Origin: Myxococcus fulvus
GTDB taxonomy: Bacteria; Myxococcota; Myxococcia; Myxococcales; Myxococcaceae
Assembly: GCF_900111765.1 (NCBI RefSeq)
Contig: NZ_FOIB01000003.1
Coordinates: 868,001-932,000, forward strand
Length of the DNA stretch: 64,000 nucleotides
Reading direction: 5' to 3'
How positions within the stretch are numbered: the first letter of the stretch is position 1; the number at the start of each line of letters is the position of its first letter. Under the pieces are notes generated by a model. The model saw nothing but the letters and a program-made list of their open reading frames with translations. It was not told the DNA's origin and searched no databases. Below are positions 53,366 through 60,803 of the stretch, piece by piece. The position numbers and the translations under genes are program-made.

Positions 53366-54310
53366 TCAGGAATGGAGGATGGGCTCCAGCTGGGCGGCGA
53401 TGCGCGGCGGCATGCGCTCCCCGGGACCCACGCCCGTCGGCCGCATCACCGCGCGGGCCCGGTCCTCGCCGTGACGCATGCGCATGCGAATCATCTCCGG
53501 CGAGAAGTCGAGCGTATCGCCCATGGGCGCGGTGGGCTCGATGACGGTGATGCGGCAATAGACATACGGCTTGCCGTCCGGTGCGCGGAGCGATGTCCCC
53601 TGCTCATGGGCCTGTCTCACCATGTCATTGATGCGCACGAAGACATCCACGTCGTTCATCAGGATTTCGTTGAGGGTGATGTCCGTGAGGCTCCGGCGGG
53701 CCACGTCCAGGATGTTGGCGGGATGGCGGACGGGCTCCAGTCGCGAGGAGGAACATGCGATGACGACGATCTCCGTGGGCGCGTACCCGAGCGCGTCGCC
53801 CAGCGGCGTCACGTTGCGCAGACCTCCGTCGACGATGGCCTGGGGGCCGATGGGCTCCCAGATGACGGGCATGGTCGCGCTCTGCCAGACCGCGGAGAGG
53901 AAGTCGCTCGCGTCGCTCGACACCAGCTCGTATTGCCCCGAGGTGAGCGACACGCGGCCCACGTGGGCGGGGATGGCGAAGGGCCGTCCGGCGAGATTGC
54001 GCTCCACCAGGTCTCTCAAGGGGGTGTTGTCGTAGATGCCCAGCTTGTTGAGCACGCCGATGCGCAGGGCGACGACGAGCCAGGGGAAGCGCCGGTACAC
54101 GTCCGACTCGCGGAGGTTCATCCAGAGGTGCGTCAGGCGCTCGTACTCGCGCTGGGCGATGACGGCGCCGTTCAGCGCGCCCACCGAGACGCCGAAGACG
54201 CGCTCCCAGCGGAAGCCGTGCACCTCGCGCAGCACCCGCTCCGCGCCCACCTGGAAGGCGCCCTTGCCTCCACCACCTGACAGCACGAGCGTCGCGGGAC
54301 GGTCCGACAT
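53366..54310 (-). CDS. Patatin-like phospholipase
   Basis: A 314-aa Ser-Asp acyl hydrolase. The oxyanion loop is SGGGGKGAF (residues 11-19), the nucleophile elbow GVSVG holds Ser42, and IVDGGLRN supplies the catalytic Asp161. No signal peptide or membrane segment is seen, so it is cytoplasmic or secreted by a non-classical route; patatins act on phospholipids or other acyl esters. ATG 54310 gives the normal short lead to the oxyanion loop. It is not accompanied by an evident partner. Confidence 0.92.
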   Translation of the reverse strand: MSDRPATLVLSGGGGKGAFQVGAERVLREVHGFRWERVFGVSVGALNGAVIAQREYERLTHLWMNLRESDVYRRFPWLVVALRIGVLNKLGIYDNTPLRDLVERNLAGRPFAIPAHVGRVSLTSGQYELVSSDASDFLSAVWQSATMPVIWEPIGPQAIVDGGLRNVTPLGDALGYAPTEIVVIACSSSRLEPVRHPANILDVARRSLTDITLNEILMNDVDVFVRINDMVRQAHEQGTSLRAPDGKPYVYCRITVIEPTAPMGDTLDFSPEMIRMRMRHGEDRARAVMRPTGVGPGERMPPRIAAQLEPILHS

Positions 54311-54421
54311 GGGCTACCTCGCAGGGGACGGCGGGAAGCGGGAGATAGGCACCCCGCCGGCGGCCCGGTATCGCCCGAGGGCCCAGGCCCCGTGTCCTCC
54401 CCTGGGCCCTTCCGTGCCTGC

Positions 54422-55093
54422 TCAGCCCTCGGCGGCCCGCACCGCGCGCATGAAGCGCTGGAGCTTGTCCGCGTCGAGCGCCCCCTCGGTCCGCAGTCCG
54501 TTGCACACGTCCAGGCCGAAGGGCCCCACGGATTGAATCGCCTCCGCCACGTTCTCGGGCTTGAGGCCCCCCGCCAGGAAGACGGGGACGGAGACCGTCT
54601 CGCGGATACTCCGGCTGAGGGACCAGTCGTGCACGCGGCCGGTGCCACCGAGTTCCTTCACCGCGAGGGACGGGTTGCCGGAGTCGAGCAGCAAGGCATC
54701 CACCTCGCGCGCCACGGCACGGGCCTGCTCCACGGACGAGGCATCGACGACGTGGACCACCTGCACCACCTTCACCGAGGGCAGCGCCGAGCGCAGTCGT
54801 CGCAGCGTCTCCACCGGAAGGGTGTCGACGAGCTGCACGGTGTTCACGCGGGTGCGACGGGCCTGGGAGATGAGTTGCTCGGCGTCCTCCTCGCAGGTCA
54901 GCAGGAAGCTGGTGACACCGGGAGGTGCGGTGGCGGCGAACTCGGTGATGAGCGCTTCGTCGATGACGCCGGGACCACTGGGCATCCGCGAGACGAGCCC
55001 CAGTGCATCGGCACCCCACTCCACCGCGAGCCTCGCCTCCTCGCGTGACGAGATGCAGCACACCTTCACCCGGACATGTCGCACCGGTTGCAT
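54422..55093 (-). CDS. trpF: Phosphoribosylanthranilate isomerase-like protein
   Basis: A 223-aa (beta/alpha)8 protein of the TrpF family, which catalyses the Amadori rearrangement in tryptophan synthesis. VKVCCISSREEA replaces the usual VKICG start but keeps the catalytic Cys (residue 12); VDALLLDSG supplies the general acid Asp137, and FLAGGLKPENVAEA and GLDVCNGLRTEGALD are the phosphate-binding loops (family form DVSSGVE). It stands alone, without other trp genes, so either trpF is dispersed in this genome or this is a paralogue. GGAGG lies six nt before ATG 55093. Confidence 0.85.
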   Translation of the reverse strand: MQPVRHVRVKVCCISSREEARLAVEWGADALGLVSRMPSGPGVIDEALITEFAATAPPGVTSFLLTCEEDAEQLISQARRTRVNTVQLVDTLPVETLRRLRSALPSVKVVQVVHVVDASSVEQARAVAREVDALLLDSGNPSLAVKELGGTGRVHDWSLSRSIRETVSVPVFLAGGLKPENVAEAIQSVGPFGLDVCNGLRTEGALDADKLQRFMRAVRAAEG

Positions 55094-55325
55094 CGGATTC
55101 CTCCGTCCTTCGAGCGGGCCTGCGCCAGCACGGACACATAGGCAGCGCGCGGGAGCTGCGAAAGCAGAACGCCATCGGCTGCGCGCCGTGCCTCTGCGCC
55201 TCCCCGGCCTGTCGAGCTTCGAGGGCTGGAGCGGAGCGCCCCGGGCCCTCGCCGCGTCACGCCGGACAACCGAGGGGGCTGGCACTCGCGGTCCGTCTGG
55301 CGAGAGAATGAGCGCGGGAGGGACA

Positions 55326-58208
55326 ATGAGTCGAAAGACTGTCTTCGTGGTGGCGATCGGCCTGGCTCTCGTGGGTGCACTCCTCATCTGGCGTGCGTCG
55401 TCGACAGAGAGGGGCGACGCTTCGACGCTCTCTGCGTCCGAGTCCACCGCTCGTGGCGAGTCGACCGAAGCAAAGCCCACATCACCTCCCACCACGCGAG
55501 GAGCAGCGGCCCAGGCCCCCGCGACAGGCACGCCTCCGGTCGCCGATGCCATGCGCGACGAGGAGGGGGCTGTCCAGGTCGAGGTCCACGGAAACTCACG
55601 GCCCATCGCCGGGGCGCAAGTCTCGCTCTACTTCCAGGGACCACGCTCTCCCGCGACAGGTCGACCCACGTGGTTCGTCGCGGGTCGGGGATCCACGGAC
55701 GCCACGGGCGCCCTGCGCCTTCCCGCGAGGCCCGGGGCCTATCTCGTCACCGCGAAGGCGCAGGGGTTCGCCACCGCGAGGCTGTCGCTCACCCGCCCTC
55801 GTGGCGAAGCGCTCACGCCCGTACGTCTCGCCCTCGGCGCGGGCGTGACCTTGTCGGGCTCGGTCGTCGAGCGAGCCTCGAAGGTGCCTGTCCCGCTCGC
55901 GAGGCTCACGCTCACGCCGCGCACGGTGCTGGCCTCCGCCTCCGTCGCGACCACGTCCGTCCCCGAGGAGGAACGTCACGAAGCGTCCGCCGACGAGCGC
56001 GGCCTCTTCCGTTCCGAAGGACTCACGCCCGGCGAATACCAGCTCGAGGTCACGGCGCCCGCCCACTCGGCCCGACGCATCGCCCGGGTCCAGGTGCCGG
56101 CCTCCGGACTCGTCGTCGAGCTGGATGGCTCGGCCTTCATCGAGGGTTTCGTCGAGCTGCCGGAGGGCAAGCCCGCCACGCAAGCTCGCGTCACGGCCAC
56201 GGGCATGGGCGAGACGTTCGAGACGGAAACCAGCGCGGGCGGTGGTTTCTCGCTCGATGTGCCCCCGGGCGTCTATCAAGTGTCGGCGCGGCTGGATGCA
56301 CTGACGGGCACCGCGCGGGACCGCGCGGTCGTGGGCGCGGGGATGACCCTCCGCGACGTCCGCATCCGACTGGGCGCCGCCGCGTCGCTCACGGGAATCG
56401 TGCGCGGCAAGGGCACCTCCGCGCCCATCGCGGGAGCCACCGTGTCCATCGCCCCCGGAGCCATGGTGGCGACCTTCGACTCCGCCCCCGCCGAGGTCGC
56501 GAGCGCCACGAGCGGCGTGGACGGACGCTTCGATGCGGGGAACCTCGCACCGGGCTCCTACTCGGTGACGGTCCGGGCGAAGGGCTTCCGAGCGCTGCGG
56601 CGGGAAGGCATCACCGTGCTCGCGGGCCAGCGCTTCGAGTTGTTGGCCGAGCTGGACGCCAATGGCCGCATCGAGGGCACGGTCGTCGACGAGCGCGACC
56701 AGCCCCTCGCGGGCATCCAGGTCACCCCCGAGCGTCGCTGGCGGATGATGCCGATGGAGGGCGCGCTCACGGCCGTGACGGATGCACAGGGCGCCTTCGT
56801 GCTCGAGGACGTCCCACCGGGTGAGGTCTTCGTGGCCGCGCGAAGGCCGGGCAGCCAGCTCCATGTCCGAGAGCGCGTGGCGGTGAGCCCCGGACAGACG
56901 CATCAGGTGAAGCTCGAGCTGGGAGGCGAAGGCACGCTGGAGGGGACCGTGAAGCTCGCGGACGGTCGAGTCCCCACGGCGGCCGTCACGGTCTTCGCGC
57001 AGCTCGCGGACACGGCGCGCACGGAGGCGCATCAAATCCCCACCGCGGCGGACGGCACCTGGAGCATGCGGGTGCGCGCCGGGCGCTACCGCGTCGCCGC
57101 ATGGCTCGTCGACGTGGGCAACCAGAACAGCGACCAGGAGAAGGTCGTCGACCTGAAGGTGGGTGCGACCGAGCGCGTGGACCTGCGGGTCCGCGAGGCG
57201 GAGCGTCCCCTCTCCGTCACGGTGCTGGAGCCCAACGGCGCGCCGAGCGTCTCGGCCACGGTCATGGGGGCGGAGGCGGGCAAGAACGAGATCTTCCTCG
57301 AGGACTCCACGGATGCCTCCGGACACGTCACGCTCGTGGCGGACTCACTGGGCACGCAGCCGCTGCACCTCTGGGCCACGAATGGCGGGCGCCGGGGTGA
57401 CCTGCCCTCCGTGCCGGCCACGCAGAGGACACTGGTCATCCAGCTCCAGCCGGGAGGACGGCTCACGGGGGCGGTCCGCTCGGCGGGAGGCCGGAGCATC
57501 GAGGGCTTCCGCCTGGTGGTCTCCGCGACGAAGAGCGAGGACGACTTCCTGTCGCGACAGGAGCTGGAGCTCGCGGGAGATCGCTTCGTGGTCGAGGACG
57601 TCAACCCCGGAGCCGTGACGGTGTCCGTGACGCTGCCCGACGGTCGCGCGGGCAAGGCGGACACGACGAGCGTCGCGGGACAGACGACCCAGGTCGACGT
57701 CGTGGTGGAGGCGGGAGGCGCCATCACGGGCCGACTGGTCGACAAGGCGGGCAAGCCCCTTGCCCAGGCCTTCGTGGACGTGGATGGCCTGACGTCGGCG
57801 CCGACGGGAGCGGATGGACGCTTCCGGGTGGAGGATGTCGCGCCCGGCCAGCATCGGCTCATCGCCTGGAGCGAGAAGACGGAGCGCGCGGAGAAGACGC
57901 TCACCTTGGCGGTGGGCAAGTCCCAGGACGTGGGCGACTGGAAGCTCGGGCCGCCGCGCATCGAGCCGGGGCGGCTGGGCATCTTCTTCGGCATGGCCGG
58001 AGACGACGTCCTGGTGCGCGGCGTGCTCGAGAGCATGCATGGCGACGCGCTCCGCGTGGGAGACATCGTCCAGTCCATCGATGGCGCCACGGTGCTCACG
58101 GCGGGCGAGGCCCGCGAGCGCGAGCTGGGGGCGCCGGGCAGCCCCGCCATCCTCCTCATCCGGCGCGACACGAGGACCTACCCCGTCACCCTCACCCGAG
58201 CCCCCTGA
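55326..58208 (+). CDS. Large exported carboxypeptidase-regulatory-like (Ig-fold) protein with C-terminal PDZ domain
   Basis: A 960-aa protein anchored by an N-terminal helix (TVFVVAIGLALVGALLIW). A Ser/Thr/Pro linker leads to about eight repeated CarboxypepD_reg-like/Ig modules, each with a GTV(V/L)D...AGxxV core and a xxLxPGxYxV closing strand (e.g. NLAPGSYSVTVRAKGFRALR, DVAPGQHRLIAW). The last ~85 residues look like a PDZ domain (GRLGIFFG, LRVGDIVQSIDGATVLTAGE). GGGAGGG sits 5 nt before ATG 55326; an in-frame ATG at 55308 adds six residues. It is probably a periplasmic or surface scaffold. The 3' end overlaps the convergent terpene cyclase by 31 nt. Confidence 0.82.
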   Translation: MSRKTVFVVAIGLALVGALLIWRASSTERGDASTLSASESTARGESTEAKPTSPPTTRGAAAQAPATGTPPVADAMRDEEGAVQVEVHGNSRPIAGAQVSLYFQGPRSPATGRPTWFVAGRGSTDATGALRLPARPGAYLVTAKAQGFATARLSLTRPRGEALTPVRLALGAGVTLSGSVVERASKVPVPLARLTLTPRTVLASASVATTSVPEEERHEASADERGLFRSEGLTPGEYQLEVTAPAHSARRIARVQVPASGLVVELDGSAFIEGFVELPEGKPATQARVTATGMGETFETETSAGGGFSLDVPPGVYQVSARLDALTGTARDRAVVGAGMTLRDVRIRLGAAASLTGIVRGKGTSAPIAGATVSIAPGAMVATFDSAPAEVASATSGVDGRFDAGNLAPGSYSVTVRAKGFRALRREGITVLAGQRFELLAELDANGRIEGTVVDERDQPLAGIQVTPERRWRMMPMEGALTAVTDAQGAFVLEDVPPGEVFVAARRPGSQLHVRERVAVSPGQTHQVKLELGGEGTLEGTVKLADGRVPTAAVTVFAQLADTARTEAHQIPTAADGTWSMRVRAGRYRVAAWLVDVGNQNSDQEKVVDLKVGATERVDLRVREAERPLSVTVLEPNGAPSVSATVMGAEAGKNEIFLEDSTDASGHVTLVADSLGTQPLHLWATNGGRRGDLPSVPATQRTLVIQLQPGGRLTGAVRSAGGRSIEGFRLVVSATKSEDDFLSRQELELAGDRFVVEDVNPGAVTVSVTLPDGRAGKADTTSVAGQTTQVDVVVEAGGAITGRLVDKAGKPLAQAFVDVDGLTSAPTGADGRFRVEDVAPGQHRLIAWSEKTERAEKTLTLAVGKSQDVGDWKLGPPRIEPGRLGIFFGMAGDDVLVRGVLESMHGDALRVGDIVQSIDGATVLTAGEARERELGAPGSPAILLIRRDTRTYPVTLTRAP

Positions 58209-59155
58209 GCCGTCTGTGAGTAGCGAGCCGTCTCGAGGGTCCAATCCGTGGTGCCCTGCATCAGGTTCTTGATGGCGGCGATGTCACGGTCGATGACGCT
58301 CCAGGTCTCGATGCTCTGGACTCCCTGTCGTATCCGCCGCTCCACGGCCGCGAAGGTCTCCACCCGCTTCGCGATTTCACCCGCGACCCGGTCCATGGCG
58401 GCGGCCTGCGCACAGCCCTCGTGATGCATCTGGAGGAGCACCATGTTGTGCATCTGCCCGCTCGCGGCCTCCTTGGGCGCCGAATAGAGGTCGTTGACCA
58501 TCACCACGACGTCCGTGCACAGCGAGCGCAGCGTCGTCATGTCCTCGGTGCCATGCACGGCGGGCGGAACGTCGAGTCCCTCGGACCGTTCGCAGAGGTC
58601 GAGGCTCAGCAGGACGCCGATCGACAGCCGTCGCGTGCGCAGATAGCTCTCGATGTCCACGGGCCACCCCTGCGTGCGCTCCCGAGCCTCCTGGTAGTAC
58701 GCCTCGAAGTACCCCGCGAGGTCCTGGGTGAACCGTGCCTTCCAGGACGCACTCGCGCCAGAGGTCGTTCGCCCCCACAGCTCCACCAGGGCGGCGCCCA
58801 GCCGCGATGAAGGATACCGCTGGGGGGCCGTGCTCTGGATGACCGACAACACCTCGTCCAGCAAGGCGCGGGTCGCATCGAGGTCGAGGCCCATCGGTCC
58901 ATCGAACTGGTCGTCGAAGACGAAGAGCCACCCCATCCAGTCGCTCACCAGGTCGAGGCCCGCTCCCCGGCTGTTCGGACACATCCTCGCGGACAGCCGA
59001 TCGAATCGACTCTCGTCGTAGGTCCGCAGGGCCTCCGGGCCCACGACGAGCCCCCGCCGTGACAGCCACCGCAAGGTGTGCGCGCGACAGGCCTCCGCAT
59101 CCGGGCTGATGTCAGACGGATAGGGAATGCCTATCCGCGGAATCTCTGTTCGCAT
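58178..59155 (-). CDS. Class I terpene cyclase (probable sesquiterpene synthase)
   Basis: A 325-aa all-alpha enzyme. The Asp-rich motif is FVFDDQFDG (DDQFD, residues 81-85), the NSE triad NDLYSAPKE has Asn221, Ser225 and Glu229, Arg175 is placed as the pyrophosphate sensor and the C-terminal pair Arg311-Tyr312 (ARYSQ) is conserved. Every hallmark of a working bacterial cyclase is present; length fits a sesquiterpene synthase such as pentalenene or selinadiene synthase. The product cannot be predicted. No prenyl-transferase or P450 lies in the window, so it uses farnesyl (or geranyl) diphosphate from primary metabolism. Confidence 0.93.
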   Translation of the reverse strand: MRTEIPRIGIPYPSDISPDAEACRAHTLRWLSRRGLVVGPEALRTYDESRFDRLSARMCPNSRGAGLDLVSDWMGWLFVFDDQFDGPMGLDLDATRALLDEVLSVIQSTAPQRYPSSRLGAALVELWGRTTSGASASWKARFTQDLAGYFEAYYQEARERTQGWPVDIESYLRTRRLSIGVLLSLDLCERSEGLDVPPAVHGTEDMTTLRSLCTDVVVMVNDLYSAPKEAASGQMHNMVLLQMHHEGCAQAAAMDRVAGEIAKRVETFAAVERRIRQGVQSIETWSVIDRDIAAIKNLMQGTTDWTLETARYSQTAQGARVRVTG

Positions 59156-59420
59156 TCACGCACGATAATCAGCGCAATGTTCACCAGCAACGCGAAGGGT
59201 GTCCGGCGGAATGACTCTCATTCGCGTGCGGTGCGGGGGATGATGCCAGCCGGGTGCGGGGGCGGCGTGAGACAGCCATCCACCTGAAGACAACTCATCC
59301 GCGGAACCGTCCAGCCTCTGACGTGTGCGGGGAACCGAGCCCCTCTCGCGCGCTGTTTCATGCGCGCCCGGCCCCATCATCCGGACGCGCGCCGGCATGA
59401 CGCCGACCGGGAGGTCCGCC
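59156..59420. promoter_or_regulatory. Divergent region between the terpene cyclase and the truncated fdh copy
   Basis: No gene was recognised. Part of it (59374-59420) is the upstream end of the duplicated formate dehydrogenase segment, including GGGAGG before GTG 59421. The remainder presumably carries the cyclase promoter. Confidence 0.35.
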
Positions 59421-59633
59421 GTGGGAATCCTCGACCTGATGCTCCGCTGGCCCGTGCTGCGTCGAATCGCGAGCGGATCCGTCTGCCCGCACTGCGCCGT
59501 GGGTTGTGGGCAGGACACCTACGACAAGGACGAGCGCATCATCGACATCAAGGGCGACTCCGACTCGCCCATGTCCCGGGGCCACCTGTGCCCGGAGGGC
59601 TCCGCCACCTTCCAGTTCGTCACCGGCACCCAC
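59374..59633 (+). repeat. Direct repeat, copy 1 of the fdh 5' segment
   Basis: About 260 nt that match 60457-60803. The two copies are offset by 1083 nt up to about 59475 and by 1170 nt from 59477 on, because this copy lacks 87 nt (29 codons). Excluding that gap I count about 17 differences, many of them changing amino acids. The match begins 47 nt upstream of the GTG start and includes the ribosome-binding site. Confidence 0.9.
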
Positions 59634-59645
59634 GCCGCCTTTTAA
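59421..59645 (+). pseudogene. Truncated formate dehydrogenase alpha-subunit copy
   Basis: A 74-codon frame that repeats the start of the full-length enzyme: MGILDLMLRWPVL-like sequence, then CPHCAVGCGQ and the later CPEG of the [4Fe-4S] site. It lacks 29 codons between the two parts and ends in TAA at 59643-59645 after diverging from the intact gene at THAAF. All four cluster cysteines are retained, but no molybdopterin or catalytic region remains. Most likely a decaying duplication remnant; a small Fe-S peptide cannot be excluded. Confidence 0.75.
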
Positions 59646-59854
59646 AGCAAAAGCCGAGCTTTGAAGAAAGCTTTACAGATTCATGGGCGCGGAACTTTGC
59701 CACCCTTTCGAACTTACCTTCCGCTCAATGACTCACCGCCGCGCATCAGTCCCCTGTCCTCCAAGAGCGCAAACACCTTGCAACACCAGTCTTCACCCTG
59801 GTAATGTCTAGAATCTCGGCGTGGCCCGAGATTGCACCTTGATCAGGAGTCCAC
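59646..59854. promoter_or_regulatory. AT-richer leader of the lipoprotein gene
   Basis: No gene is seen. The base composition is clearly less GC-rich than the rest of the window. A short hairpin (AGCTTT-GAAG-AAAGCT, 59657-59672) follows the truncated copy. AGGAG at 59845-59849 is the ribosome-binding site of the lipoprotein gene. Confidence 0.5.
59812..59833 (+). promoter_or_regulatory. Perfect 8-bp dyad upstream of the lipoprotein gene
   Basis: AATCTCGG (59812-59819) and CCGAGATT (59826-59833) flank a 6-nt spacer, ending 21 nt before ATG 59855. It could be an operator or a 5' untranslated hairpin. A GG-N9-GC sequence inside it resembles a -24/-12 promoter, but the spacing is one base short of the sigma-54 rule. 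Confidence 0.45.
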
Positions 59855-60304
59855 ATGAAGCGCTGTCATATCGGTGGCGTCGTTCTTGCGGTTTCACTCG
59901 CTGCCTGCGGTGAGCCATCGCGCGAGAGGGGGGCTTCGGGCGCGCTCGATAGCAATAAGGCTTCTTTGTTGCCACCAGGCGATCCGCTCATTGGGAGCTA
60001 CTATCTCACGGTGGGTCCGGCGTACACCATGGCTATCTTTGCCGATGGAACCGGCGAAATCACAGGGCTTTCGCCTCTGGATACGTGCAGGTCTGTGGGT
60101 GATCCACTTTATCGCAACATCACGCTGGTGACGTCCACACCCGAGTGGAGTGTCTACGAGGGTGAGCATTACGAAGAATGCGGCGTCCCAAGTCCTGGTT
60201 GGCAACCCACGATCATTCAACTCGGTTGCAATTCAGCCACATCTTTCTGCGGCCTCTCGGAAAACGACGGTCATGGGCTTGATTGGGTTTTCTATCAATT
60301 CTGA
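59855..60304 (+). CDS. Small secreted lipoprotein between the two fdh copies
   Basis: A 149-aa protein with a lipoprotein signal (LAAC, Cys about 18). The mature part has paired cysteines (DTCRSVG, YEECGVPSPGW, LGCNSATSFCGL) and aromatic-rich strands (IGSYYLTVGPAYTMAIFADG, HGLDWVFYQF), suggesting a small beta-rich, disulfide-bonded domain. No family was recognised. AGGAG sits 5 nt before the ATG. Codon use is noticeably less GC-biased than in all neighbouring genes, which suggests recent acquisition. A strong hairpin follows 26 nt after the stop, so it is a self-contained unit inserted in the formate dehydrogenase locus. Confidence 0.8.
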   Translation: MKRCHIGGVVLAVSLAACGEPSRERGASGALDSNKASLLPPGDPLIGSYYLTVGPAYTMAIFADGTGEITGLSPLDTCRSVGDPLYRNITLVTSTPEWSVYEGEHYEECGVPSPGWQPTIIQLGCNSATSFCGLSENDGHGLDWVFYQF

Positions 60305-60329
60305 CTGACGTCTTTGCCGTGACAGCCAG

Positions 60330-60359
60330 GTAGGAAGGGCTACTTTCAGCCCTTCCTAC
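60330..60359 (+). terminator. Perfect 12-bp stem-loop after the lipoprotein gene
   Basis: GTAGGAAGGGCT (60330-60341) pairs with AGCCCTTCCTAC (60348-60359) around ACTTTC. It begins 26 nt after the stop. There is no T-run, but the stem is strong and isolates the lipoprotein gene from the formate dehydrogenase operon. Confidence 0.7.
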
Positions 60360-60456
60360 ATCCAGTCGACAACACAACTCACCAGCAACCGTCTGGAGTC
60401 CGACGTGGTCAGGGCATGGTGGCCCTCCCGCTAAATGTCTCGGGCACTCTCGGCGT

Positions 60457-60803
60457 CCATCATCCGGACGCGCGCCGGCATGACGCCGACCGGGAGGTCC
60501 ACCGTGGGAATCCTCGACCTGATGCTCCGCTGGCCCGTGCTGCGTCAAATCGCGCGCGGCGACGTCAAGGCGCTCGGCGAGACGGCCATGACGGAGCGCA
60601 GCCGGACGCTGGAGCCCCGCACCGCTCGCGCGGACCGCGTCGTCAAATCCGTCTGCCCGTACTGCGCCGTGGGCTGCGGGCAGGACATCTACGTCAAGGA
60701 CGAGCGCATCATCGACATCGAGGGCGACCCCGACTCACCCATCTCCCGGGGCCGCCTGTGCCCCAAGGGCTCCGCCACCTTCCAGCTCGTCACCGGCACC
60801 CAC
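60457..60803 (+). repeat. Direct repeat, copy 2 of the fdh 5' segment
   Basis: The intact counterpart of 59374-59633, covering 47 nt of leader and about the first 100 codons of the formate dehydrogenase gene. It retains the 87 nt missing from copy 1. Confidence 0.9.

Noticed and set aside
59812..59833. Sigma-54 promoter in front of the lipoprotein gene
   Set aside because: The GG and GC elements are 9 nt apart instead of 10, and they fall within a perfect dyad, so the match is likely accidental.
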